DNA of 64,000 bases, from positions 1-64,000 of the forward strand of contig NZ_FTPP01000004.1 of NCBI RefSeq assembly GCF_900156345.1, given 5' to 3'. This stretch comes from Pontibacter indicus (lineage in GTDB: Bacteria > Bacteroidota > Bacteroidia > Cytophagales > Hymenobacteraceae). The translations under genes and the position numbers were made by a program. The notes beneath the pieces are model-generated. The model had not been told where the DNA came from, did no database searches, and was given only the letters and a program-made list of their open reading frames with translations. Below are positions 54,582 to 62,540 of the stretch, in pieces (position 1 is the stretch's first letter; each line of letters opens with the position of its first letter).

Positions 54582-55919
54582 TTAATTATTTGGTTCGTCC
54601 GTTTGTGGCTCTATCTGGGAGTGAAAATCCTCCTTTACCGTCAGGAGCACCCATTCCACCCGGCGATCCGATTTATCCAGCACCCGTATCTGGTACTCGT
54701 TAAAGTCAGCGGCCTCGTTCATGTCGTCCGGTATATGGCCATAGAGCAGGGTCACAAAGCCGCCTATCGTTTCGTAATCCTCACCTTCTGGGATCGGGAA
54801 AGGCAAATAGTCGTTCACATCCGAAACTGGGGCACCGCCATTCACACGGTACTCGAAATCGCCGAGACGCTCTACAATTGGCACCTCTTCATCGTATTCG
54901 TCCTGAATCTCGCCCACCAGTTCCTCGATGATGTCCTCGATGGTCACGATACCCGACACACCGCCGAACTCATCCGTCACGATGGCCATGTGCATGTGGC
55001 GGCGCTGGAACTGCTGCAGCAGGCGCGGGATCTTTTTAGTCTCCGGCACGAAATAGGCCGGGCGCATCAGCTTCTCAATAATGATCGGCTCATTCAGGCG
55101 CATCAGGCTCAGAATATCTTTCACGTACAGCACGCCCACAATATTATCGATCGAGCCATCGTAAACCGGGAGGCGGGAATAGCCTTCCTCAAAAATGATC
55201 TCCATCAGTTCCGGTTCCGGTATGTTCACATCTATGGCCACCATGCGGGTGCGGGGCACCATGATCTGCTTCACCATTCGTTCGTTAAACTCGAACACGT
55301 TTTCGAGGAGTTCGTGCTGGGAGTCAACCAGCAGGCCGCCCTCAGCGCTTTGCTCAAAGAGGAGGCGCAGCTCCTCGGGGGAATGTACTTCGGAGCCGTG
55401 CACAGGGCGGATACCCATTGAGCGCAGCACCATGTTGGCAAAGCCGTTGAGGATCCAGATAAAGGGCCTGAACAGGTAGTAGAAAAAGCGAAGGGGCAGG
55501 GTGATGGCCAGCGTAGTTGCCTCGGAGCGCTGTATGGCCAGCGACTTAGGGGCCAGCTCGCCAAACACGATGTGCAGCACCGTGATGATGGCAAAAGAGA
55601 TCGGCAATGCTATTTTGTGGGCCAGCGCGGCGCTGCCCTGAAAGCCGAAGAACTCCATTACGTTGATTACGATCTGGGCCACAACACTCTCTCCGATCCA
55701 ACCCAAGCCAAGCGAAGCCAGCGTAATACCGAGCTGCGTGGCCGAGAGGTAGGCATCGAGGTGGGTGAGCATGTGCTGGGCAAGCCTGGCCATCGAGCTG
55801 CCCGCCTGTGCCCGCAGTTCGATCTGTGAGGCGCGCACCTTCACGATGGCAAACTCCGCCGCCACAAAGAAGCCATTGAGCAATACCAGGAATATAGTGA
55901 GTAAGATGTTTAGGACCAT
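54582..55919 (-). CDS. CNNM/CorC-HlyC family protein (DUF21 plus CBS pair)
   Basis: 445 residues: DUF21 membrane domain (1 to about 190) with four hydrophobic segments including FVAAEFAIVKVRASQ and VVFGELAPKSLAIQRSE, a CBS domain pair (about 200-330; VPRTRMVAI, GVSGIVTIEDIIEELVGEIQDE) and the C-terminal CorC_HlyC domain (about 345-430). Such proteins are linked to magnesium or cobalt efflux/homeostasis; some are still annotated as hemolysins without proof. Confidence 0.92.
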   Translation of the reverse strand: MVLNILLTIFLVLLNGFFVAAEFAIVKVRASQIELRAQAGSSMARLAQHMLTHLDAYLSATQLGITLASLGLGWIGESVVAQIVINVMEFFGFQGSAALAHKIALPISFAIITVLHIVFGELAPKSLAIQRSEATTLAITLPLRFFYYLFRPFIWILNGFANMVLRSMGIRPVHGSEVHSPEELRLLFEQSAEGGLLVDSQHELLENVFEFNERMVKQIMVPRTRMVAIDVNIPEPELMEIIFEEGYSRLPVYDGSIDNIVGVLYVKDILSLMRLNEPIIIEKLMRPAYFVPETKKIPRLLQQFQRRHMHMAIVTDEFGGVSGIVTIEDIIEELVGEIQDEYDEEVPIVERLGDFEYRVNGGAPVSDVNDYLPFPIPEGEDYETIGGFVTLLYGHIPDDMNEAADFNEYQIRVLDKSDRRVEWVLLTVKEDFHSQIEPQTDEPNN

Positions 55920-56048
55920 AGTGTGTTACGGCGCGGTTTGCTTCCGGCAGCGTAAAATTAAGCTAAATTACGTGTTTTTAATATATATGTATAGGCTATT
56001 AGCAAGAATCAGGATTTGAGGCGCCGTACGGGGCGGCAAAGGGCTAAA

Positions 56049-56080
56049 ACAAGAAAAGGTGCCAGGGCACCTTTTCTTGT
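56049..56080. terminator. Intrinsic terminator
   Basis: ACAAGAAAAGGTGCC (56049-56063) pairs with GGCACCTTTTCTTGT (56066-56080); the outermost pairs leave a small loop. It lies 19 bases beyond the stop of the 56099-56410 gene (minus strand). Confidence 0.75.
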
Positions 56081-56098
56081 TGATACGTCTTCAGTTGG

Positions 56099-56410
56099 CT
56101 AGTACTGAGCCAGCATGGTGGGTGCCTGGGCGGTGCTGAACAACTCGCGGGCATTTTCCGCAGAAAGCAGCGGCAGAAAGATCGCCTTTGCCTCTTCTTC
56201 GGAAATTATTCTGTAATCATGCTCTGAAGGAGTATCGAGGAAGGGATTGCAGAAGGAGTAAATGAATTCGTCTGAGAAAGTACGGTACACAATATGGAAA
56301 TTGTGTTTCTCGTCGCGCGCAAGCTTGATGGCCTTGAAGGTAGAATCAAGCGCTCTGCCGCAGACGGTTTTAATAGGGGTATATTCCTGTGGCTGAAAGT
56401 TTAGATTCAT
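56099..56410 (-). CDS. Small hypothetical protein
   Basis: 103 residues from the ATG at 56410 (MNLNFQPQEYTPIKTV), chosen because the upstream in-frame extension to 56632 is Cys-rich and overlaps a probable promoter. The sequence is mixed alpha/beta with HNFHIVYRTFSDEFIYSF and EEEAKAIFLPLL; I do not recognise a family. A terminator follows. Confidence 0.5.
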   Translation of the reverse strand: MNLNFQPQEYTPIKTVCGRALDSTFKAIKLARDEKHNFHIVYRTFSDEFIYSFCNPFLDTPSEHDYRIISEEEAKAIFLPLLSAENARELFSTAQAPTMLAQY

Positions 56411-56752
56411 AGTTTCAGATGGACAATTTGTATATAAACTGATATAGAATAGACGTTTGGAGGGAGTGTAAGATTCCTTCGAAACGCCTGCTATACCTGC
56501 CATATCCGTGAACGGTATGAAACTCAGGGTGAACGTCATTGTGTTGGTTATCAGTGATTTGTTATGCTTGCCTACAGTCCTGAAACAAAGGGAAGAGCAA
56601 AAGAAGCGGCATGCGGTGCAGCCAGGAAACAACCTATACCTGTTTTCTGTTATTCATGGCACTGGGGGCGGCATAGGCAGGCAATTGCTGGTCTTCTGTC
56701 TTTGGTGAGGGAACGATGCTGCTGAACGGATGGGGCTTTCGTCCAAATTTCG

Positions 56753-56760
56753 TACTTTTG
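56753..56760 (+). promoter_or_regulatory. Possible -7 element for dsbD
   Basis: TACTTTTG fits TAnnTTTG, 51 bases before the ATG at 56812. No clear -33 box. The region 56411-56752 has no credible gene and carries CTATACC at 56491 and 56634. Confidence 0.4.
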
Positions 56761-56811
56761 TAGCGCCCTTGCTGGCGTCTGTGATCTAAAGAATTAACTA
56801 GGTATACCCTT

Positions 56812-59025
56812 ATGAGAAATAAACCGAGGCTGGCACTCCGGATGCCCTGGCTGCTGGTGGTCCTGATGACTCTTGCAGCGCAAATGGCGCAGGCGCAGGT
56901 GCTGAAGCCTGCCTCCTGGAGCTACGATGTTTCCAAAAAGGAAGTCAAAGTAGGTGAGGAAGTCGAGCTCATTTTCAACGTAAAAATAGACAAGGACTGG
57001 TACCTCTACTCCTCTGATTTTGACCCTGATCTGGGGCCGATGGTGACGGAGTTCAAGTTTGAAAAACACCCGTCCTACCAGCTGGTGGGCAAGATCAAGC
57101 CCGTAAATCCCAAAAAGAAATACGATGACCTCTGGGAAGGAGAGTATACCTACTTTGTAGGCACCGCTCAGTTCAGGCAGAAAGTGAAAGTGCTGCAGCC
57201 CGACCTGGTTGTGAAGGGTACTTACGAATACCAGGTATGCACCGACATCGACGGCAAGTGTATCCCGTTTGACGATGACTTTGCCTTTACCAATGCGCAG
57301 ATCAAAGTAACAGCTGCGAGCGGCGCGGTAACGCCGACTTCTACGCCTACCCAGACACCTGCCGAAGCCATCAATCAGGCCCCTGAGCAAGCCACAACAC
57401 AGGCTACGGCTCCGGATGGTCTCGATACGGCAGTACCGCCTGCCCTTAGTCAGGACTCGGTGCTGGCTGCTGAGGAAGCTCTGGAAAAAGAGGAAACTGC
57501 TGAAACCGTAACGCCCGCTCTGATCGATTTTTCGAACGAAGACGCCTCCGGCGGAAGCATCTGGACCTTTATGCTGATAGCCTTCGGGTCGGGGCTGGTG
57601 GCCCTGCTTACGCCTTGCGTGTTCCCGATGGTGCCTATGACGGTGAGTTTCTTTACGGGCAGCAGCCAAAGCCGTGCGCAGGCCATTGGCAAAGCGCTGC
57701 TCTACGGCATCTCCATCATTGCCATCTATACCATAGCCGGCACCATCGTGGCCAAGCTGTTTGGGGCCGACGGAGCCAACTTCCTGAGTACGCACTGGCT
57801 GCCCAACGTGCTATTCTTTGCCGTGTTCGTGATCTTCGGTATGTCTTTCCTGGGCCTGTTTGAGATTACGCTTCCAAGCTCATGGCTGAACAAAGCTGAT
57901 GCGCAGGCTGATAAAGGCGGCGTTCTGGGCGTTTTTTTCATGGCCTTTACGCTGGTGCTCGTGTCTTTTTCGTGCACAGGACCGATCGTGGGCAGTATCC
58001 TGGTGGCCTCTGCTGGTGGCGAAACGCTACGTCCGGTCATGGGTATGTTCGGCTTCTCGCTTGCTTTTGCCTTGCCGTTTACTTTGTTCGCCATCTTCCC
58101 TTCCTGGCTCAGCAGCCTGCCAAAGTCCGGTGGCTGGCTTAACTCCGTTAAGGTTGTTTTGGGCTTTCTGGAGCTGGCCCTGGCACTTAAGTTCCTGAGC
58201 ATTGCCGATCAGGTATACCATTGGGGCATCCTCGACCGTGAGGTATACCTGGCGCTGTGGATTGTCATCTTCACCCTGATGGGCTTCTACCTGTTGGGCA
58301 AGCTCAAGTTCGCACACGACTCGGATCTGCCATACATCAGCGTACCCCGCGTTTTCATGGCCATCGCGACTTTTGCCTTTGTGGTATACCTGATTCCGGG
58401 TATGTTCGGAGCACCGCTCAAAGCCCTGTCCGGTTACCTGCCACCACAGTCCACCCACGACTTCGACATCAACGCCCTGGTGCGCCAGAACGGAGGAGGA
58501 GGCACGGCGCAGTATACCTCAAACCAACTGTGCGAGCCGCCCAAGTATGCCGACTTCCTGCACCTGCCACACGGTTTGCAGGGCTACTTCGACCTGGAGC
58601 AGGCCAAGCGCTGCGCTGCCGAGCAAGGCAAGCCGATCTTTATCGACTTTACGGGCCACGGCTGCGTGAACTGCCGCGAAATGGAGGCAAACGTATGGTC
58701 GCACCCCGAAGTGCTGCGCCGACTGCAGGAAAACTATGTGATCGCCGCCCTTTATGTGGATGACAAGAGCGAGTTGCCGGAAAGCGAGTGGTATACCAGC
58801 GAGTACGACGGAAAAGAGAAAAAGACGCTTGGTAAGAAATACGCCGACTACCAGATCACAAAATTCAACGTGAACGCCCAGCCTTATTATGTGCTAATGG
58901 ACGAAAACGAAAATGTGCTGGTGAAGCCGATTGCCTACGACCTGAGCGTGGAGAACTTTGTGAAGTTCCTGGATGCCGGCGTGGAGGCTTATAAAAACAA
59001 CAAGCAGGTAACGGCTAAGAAGTAA
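56812..59025 (+). CDS. dsbD: Thiol:disulfide interchange protein DsbD
   Basis: 737 residues. Signal peptide (LLVVLMTLAAQMAQA), an N-terminal immunoglobulin-like domain with the redox pair C143 and C150 (YQVCTDIDGKC), a Thr/Pro/Gln-rich linker, a membrane domain from about 245 with the conserved cysteines C269 (LLTPCVFPM) and C388 (FSCTGP), and a C-terminal thioredoxin-like domain with C618-V-N-C621 (GHGCVNCREME). DsbD carries electrons from cytoplasmic thioredoxin to periplasmic thiols. All three redox pairs are present. Confidence 0.95.
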   Translation: MRNKPRLALRMPWLLVVLMTLAAQMAQAQVLKPASWSYDVSKKEVKVGEEVELIFNVKIDKDWYLYSSDFDPDLGPMVTEFKFEKHPSYQLVGKIKPVNPKKKYDDLWEGEYTYFVGTAQFRQKVKVLQPDLVVKGTYEYQVCTDIDGKCIPFDDDFAFTNAQIKVTAASGAVTPTSTPTQTPAEAINQAPEQATTQATAPDGLDTAVPPALSQDSVLAAEEALEKEETAETVTPALIDFSNEDASGGSIWTFMLIAFGSGLVALLTPCVFPMVPMTVSFFTGSSQSRAQAIGKALLYGISIIAIYTIAGTIVAKLFGADGANFLSTHWLPNVLFFAVFVIFGMSFLGLFEITLPSSWLNKADAQADKGGVLGVFFMAFTLVLVSFSCTGPIVGSILVASAGGETLRPVMGMFGFSLAFALPFTLFAIFPSWLSSLPKSGGWLNSVKVVLGFLELALALKFLSIADQVYHWGILDREVYLALWIVIFTLMGFYLLGKLKFAHDSDLPYISVPRVFMAIATFAFVVYLIPGMFGAPLKALSGYLPPQSTHDFDINALVRQNGGGGTAQYTSNQLCEPPKYADFLHLPHGLQGYFDLEQAKRCAAEQGKPIFIDFTGHGCVNCREMEANVWSHPEVLRRLQENYVIAALYVDDKSELPESEWYTSEYDGKEKKTLGKKYADYQITKFNVNAQPYYVLMDENENVLVKPIAYDLSVENFVKFLDAGVEAYKNNKQVTAKK

Positions 59026-59061
59026 TCAAAGCCACTGCTGGTCTAGACACTACAAGGTATA

Positions 59062-59105
59062 AAAACAAGAGAGCCCCATCTGAAAAGACGGAGCTCTCTT
59101 GTTTT
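59062..59105. terminator. Bidirectional terminator between dsbD and the superoxide dismutase gene
   Basis: AAAACAAGAGAGC (59062-59074) and GCTCTCTTGTTTT (59093-59105) form a perfect 13-base stem with an 18-base loop, flanked by A/T tracts. The genes on both sides end at 59025 and 59123. Confidence 0.8.
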
Positions 59106-59122
59106 AGCTGTCAGGCTATACC

Positions 59123-59731
59123 TTACTTCGCCTCGTTGTAGCGACGGGTTACTTCCTCCCAGTTCACCACGTTCCAGAAAGCGTTGATGTAGTCCGGACG
59201 ACGGTTCTGGTAGTTCAGGTAGTAAGCGTGCTCCCATACGTCCAGGCCCAGGATCGGCTGGCCGCCGCAACCTTCTGCAAACGACATCAGCGTGTTGTCC
59301 TGGTTTGGCGTAGAGCAGATCTCCAGCTTGCCGTCTTTTACGCACAGCCAGGCCCAGCCAGAGCCGAAGCGCGTTGCAGCAGCCGCGTTGAACTTCTCCT
59401 TCATCTGGTCAAAAGAACCGAAAGCGGAGTTGATCGCGTCTGCCAGTTCACCGGAAGGCTGACCGCCACCATTTGGCGACAGGATCTCCCAGAACAGGTT
59501 GTGGTTGTAATAGCCACCGCCGTTGTTGCGAACCGCTTTGTTGTCTTCCTTCACGTTCTGCATGATCTCCTCGATGCTCATGTTCTCCATCTCAGTGCCT
59601 GCGATCGCCTTGTTCAGGTTGTCGGTATAGGCCTGGTGGTGCTTCGTATGGTGGATTTCCATAGTGCGCGCGTCGATGTGTGGTTCCAGCGCGTCGTAGG
59701 CATAAGGTAGTTTCGGTAATTCGAAAGCCAT
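59123..59731 (-). CDS. sodA: Superoxide dismutase (Mn/Fe family, Mn-type features)
   Basis: 202 residues. Metal ligands H27 (EIHHTKHH), H77 (GYYNHNLFW), D164 and H168 ([10 protein letters not shown]). The residue that distinguishes Mn from Fe enzymes is Gln at 144 (TPNQDNTL) with Gly at the 77-preceding patch (NGGGYYNH), as in Mn-SOD, so Mn or cambialistic use is likelier than Fe only. It converts superoxide to peroxide and oxygen in the cytoplasm. Confidence 0.95.
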   Translation of the reverse strand: MAFELPKLPYAYDALEPHIDARTMEIHHTKHHQAYTDNLNKAIAGTEMENMSIEEIMQNVKEDNKAVRNNGGGYYNHNLFWEILSPNGGGQPSGELADAINSAFGSFDQMKEKFNAAAATRFGSGWAWLCVKDGKLEICSTPNQDNTLMSFAEGCGGQPILGLDVWEHAYYLNYQNRRPDYINAFWNVVNWEEVTRRYNEAK

Positions 59732-59810
59732 AGTTTTATGTGGTTATATATGTGAATAATAGCATGCGTACAGATTTATAGGTGTACGTATGCGCTTGAA
59801 ATGCGAGTTT

Positions 59811-59840
59811 CAAAGTTAGTTATTTTCTTTTGGCTGCAAA
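59811..59840 (-). promoter_or_regulatory. Possible promoter of sodA
   Basis: Minus-strand TTTG (59840-59837), 18 bases, TAACTTTG (59818-59811), about 80 bases before the ATG and overlapping the end of tadA. Spacing is one base short of the usual range. Confidence 0.4.
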
Positions 59841-60269
59841 GAATGAGGCCATCAGCTCGGCACACTCCTGCGCCATTACACCGCTCACCATCTCAGTTTT
59901 AGGGTGCAGCAGATTGCCCACTCTCCTATACCCGCGCTTGGGCTCAGATGTTCCGTACACCACCCGTTTCAGCTGCGCCCAGTAGCTGGCTCCTGCGCAC
60001 ATCACGCAGGGCTCCACCGTTACAAACAGCGTGCAGTCGTTGAGGTACTTGTTGCCCAGGTACTCGGCTGCGGCCGTCAGGGCCAGCATTTCGGCGTGGG
60101 CCGTGACGTCGTTCAGTTTCTCGGTTTGGTTGTAGGCTTTGGCGATGATGCGGTTGTTGCTCACTACAACGGCACCGATCGGGATCTCGCCCTCCTCGAA
60201 GGCGTACGTTGCCTGCCGGTAGGCCTCCTGCATGTAATGGTCGTCGCTGTGTATCGATAGTAAGTCCAC
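59820..60269 (-). CDS. tadA: tRNA-specific adenosine deaminase (TadA)/nucleoside deaminase
   Basis: 149 residues. Zinc and catalytic residues H58 and E60 (TAHAEM), C88 and C91 (EPCVMCAGA) are in the expected arrangement. TadA converts A34 to inosine in tRNA(Arg), but closely related guanine or cytosine deaminases cannot be excluded by eye. Confidence 0.88.
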   Translation of the reverse strand: MDLLSIHSDDHYMQEAYRQATYAFEEGEIPIGAVVVSNNRIIAKAYNQTEKLNDVTAHAEMLALTAAAEYLGNKYLNDCTLFVTVEPCVMCAGASYWAQLKRVVYGTSEPKRGYRRVGNLLHPKTEMVSGVMAQECAELMASFFAAKRK

Positions 60270-60305
60270 AGGTATAGGTATAAGTTTCGCTTTTTCACAA
60301 GATAC

Positions 60306-60340
60306 AAAAAAAAAGCCCCTCCGGCAAAGGAGAGGCCTTT
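60306..60340 (-). terminator. Intrinsic terminator
   Basis: On the minus strand GCCTCTCC pairs with GGAGGGGC (one wobble), followed by nine T. Coordinates 60315-60322 and 60329-60336 plus flanks. It ends the transcript of the gene at 60363-60920. Confidence 0.75.
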
Positions 60341-60362
60341 ATGATCAGGTATACGGGGTAGT

Positions 60363-60920
60363 CTAATCTTTTATTTTCAGGGAGCCCATCACCTCACGGG
60401 CCGTGTCCTGCCAGTCGTTCTTCATCATAAACGGCATGTGCAGTGAGAACACCATCAGCTGATTGCGCTGCACTGTGTAAAGCATGATGCTATACTTCTG
60501 CACAGGTGCCAGGTGGCTGCCGTTGCGCTCGTCGGCCATCACCGACACAAACTCAAACAGAATGTAGTCGCGGCCATTGATGTTGGCCACCTCGTCTCTT
60601 ATAAAATCCACTTTGGTGAAGCGCTCCAGTAGGTTGGCCTTGTACATCTCGCGCAGCATTTTCAGGTCGTGTGCGCGAAACGGCGAGCTCTTCTGCGTCA
60701 TGCTAAAGTCCACCTGCCCGTTGGGGCTTGAGTAGACGGCCACAGGCCGGTTGGCAGCCGGATACTTGCTGGCAATGCCATCGTCATGAAGGGGAGCAAA
60801 ATCGCGGGGCAGCATAATGCTGACCTCTTTGGTGATTTGGGTCTTCTTTAGTTTGGTGTCGGCAAGGGTGGCGCCGGCAATAAGGATAATGGCTAAGAAG
60901 GCTAAATAGCGCATGTTCAT
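60363..60920 (-). CDS. Exported hypothetical protein
   Basis: 185 residues from the ATG at 60920 (or 60914), giving a signal peptide MRYLAFLAIILIAGATLA. The body includes YPAANRPVAVYSSPNGQVDFSMTQ and VQKYSIMLYTVQRNQLMVFSLHMPF. I do not recognise a family. An in-frame extension to 60995 is possible but has a Cys- and Phe-rich N-terminus that does not look coding. Confidence 0.65.
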   Translation of the reverse strand: MNMRYLAFLAIILIAGATLADTKLKKTQITKEVSIMLPRDFAPLHDDGIASKYPAANRPVAVYSSPNGQVDFSMTQKSSPFRAHDLKMLREMYKANLLERFTKVDFIRDEVANINGRDYILFEFVSVMADERNGSHLAPVQKYSIMLYTVQRNQLMVFSLHMPFMMKNDWQDTAREVMGSLKIKD

Positions 60921-61129
60921 AGGTTTGTTGGGGGCAAAGGTATCAAAAAATAAGGACCTCCAGGGGCAGTAGCAATTATTTTGCCAAAACCGCAAAGGTG
61001 CCTAGTATGGGCTTGCGTGCCCATTGGCTTTACATCTTCTGCAGGGCAAAGACGTTAGAAATGAAACAGCTGGACTTAGCAGTATAATTCCAGCTGCCTG
61101 AAATTTAGTGTCACATCAACGTAAAAGCT

Positions 61130-61561
61130 ATGTTAGGAAACATCATCAACACAGTGAAAGGACAGCTCACCGGCGAGCTACAAAACAAATTCAAGCTGGA
61201 CCCGCAGCAGGCTAACCAGTCCGTAGACCTGGCGGAAAACCACCTGACGGAGGGACTGAAGAAAGAGGCCTCTGGCGGTAATGCCGGTAGTATTATGAAC
61301 ATGCTAAAAGGCCAGCAATCGCCGCAGGGCAGCCCGGCTATGAACGGCATGATTCAGAAGTATCTGGGCGATTTGACCTCTAAAGTAGGTATACCGGAGT
61401 CGGTGGCGCAGCAGGTGGCTCCCTTTGTGGTGTCGTTTCTGATGAATAAGATTGGAGGCAATGTCAACAACCAATCGGACCTGATGGGCTTGCTGGGCGG
61501 GGGGCTGGCAGACAAGCTACCGAAAGGCATGGGCGATAAACTGGGCGGGCTCTTTAAATAA
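61130..61561 (+). CDS. DUF937/YidB-like small protein
   Basis: 143 residues. Pattern of helices with IINTVKGQLTGELQNKF, QQANQSVDLAENHLTEGL, GIPESVAQQVAPFVVSFLMNKIGG and a Gly-rich C-terminus (GLLGGGLADKLPKGMGDKLGGLF), resembling the DUF937/YidB family of small bacterial proteins. Function not known; the call is by resemblance. Confidence 0.65.
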   Translation: MLGNIINTVKGQLTGELQNKFKLDPQQANQSVDLAENHLTEGLKKEASGGNAGSIMNMLKGQQSPQGSPAMNGMIQKYLGDLTSKVGIPESVAQQVAPFVVSFLMNKIGGNVNNQSDLMGLLGGGLADKLPKGMGDKLGGLFK

Positions 61562-61587
61562 GTTGGCCGGAGAAAAAAGTCTGAAAC

Positions 61588-61622
61588 AAAAGAAGCCATA
61601 CCTAGCAGGTATGGCTTCTTTT
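61588..61622 (+). terminator. Terminator with a variant GGTATGG pair
   Basis: AAAAGAAGCCATACCT (61588-61603) and its complement (61607-61622), a 16-base stem with a 3-base loop. The arms carry CCATACC/GGTATGG, one base off the CTATACC/GGTATAG word. 26 bases after the stop at 61561; a T run follows. Confidence 0.8.
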
Positions 61623-62144
61623 TGGTTGTGTCGTTGTGTTTTTTGGTTGCAAGTCGGCAACTTACTTACATCTCACCTTAAACAAGTATGCCTGTAATTG
61701 CCGAAGCGGGGAGCTCCTGGCAATGTCTTTGAATTAATATCCTAAGTTGTTTGCGCGCTTTGGTATGGATGTACTCCTAACCAAACCGGGTGCTAAAAAG
61801 TTTAAACAGTTTTGTGAAAGGTGGTAGTGCCTGCTATCAGACTACCGGATAAGTAACAGTGGTGCGGCCATCGCGTGTGGTCTGCAAAAGGACTAAAATT
61901 TATCAGAGACCTGGTCAGCTACTGGGAGAGTGGTGTTTCCGACCGAGGTGCTGCGGCGCATTACTTATTCACTGCTAAGTAAGGAACAAGAGCCGATATT
62001 TCAAAATATAATATACAAATAGCCTGTATTCGTCGACCAATGTAAGGCTTGCTCCAACAGAATAGATTTGTCACTATGTACCAAAGTGCTTAATTTTACC
62101 GGTTAATAGGTAAGTGAAACCAGTCAAACAAACCAACTGCGGGC
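61623..62144. other. Gene-free stretch upstream of gtrA
   Basis: About 520 bases with no open frame above 75 codons and no RNA gene that I recognise. It may hold a decayed gene, but I see no reliable protein fragment. No GGTATAG word was found here. Confidence 0.4.
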
Positions 62145-62540
62145 ATGTCCGAAGGCACAGGCGCTCTCTTTGTTAAATTCCTGAAGTTTGGTCTGGTAGG
62201 CTTTACGGGGCTCATCATTGATTTCGGCGTGACTTTCCTGGCAAAGGAAAAGCTGCGCTGGAACAAGTACGTGGCCAACAGCCTGGGCTTTGTGCTGGCC
62301 AGCATCAACAACTACATCCTCAACCGCCTCTGGACCTTTCGCAGCCACGACCCCGAAATAGGCTGGCAGTTTTCCAAGTTCCTGCTGGTGGCCGTGGCCG
62401 GCCTGGTCATCAACAACCTCATCGTATACCTGCTCACCGAAAAGGCGAAGCTCAACTTCTACGTTTCCAAATTCATCGCCATCGTGCTAGTCTTTATCTG
62501 GAACTTCCTGCTCAACTACCTCTATACCTTTACCCGCTAG
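62145..62540 (+). CDS. GtrA-like membrane protein
   Basis: 131 residues with four hydrophobic segments and the GtrA family pattern: FLKFGLVGFTGLIIDFGVTFLA, ANSLGFVLASINNYILNRLWTF, FLLVAVAGLVINNLIVYLL, FIAIVLVFIWNFLLNYLYTF. GtrA proteins are thought to help move polyprenyl-linked sugars or glycosyl carriers in envelope polysaccharide synthesis. The stop at 62540 abuts the stop of the convergent glycosyltransferase at 62541. Confidence 0.9.
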   Translation: MSEGTGALFVKFLKFGLVGFTGLIIDFGVTFLAKEKLRWNKYVANSLGFVLASINNYILNRLWTFRSHDPEIGWQFSKFLLVAVAGLVINNLIVYLLTEKAKLNFYVSKFIAIVLVFIWNFLLNYLYTFTR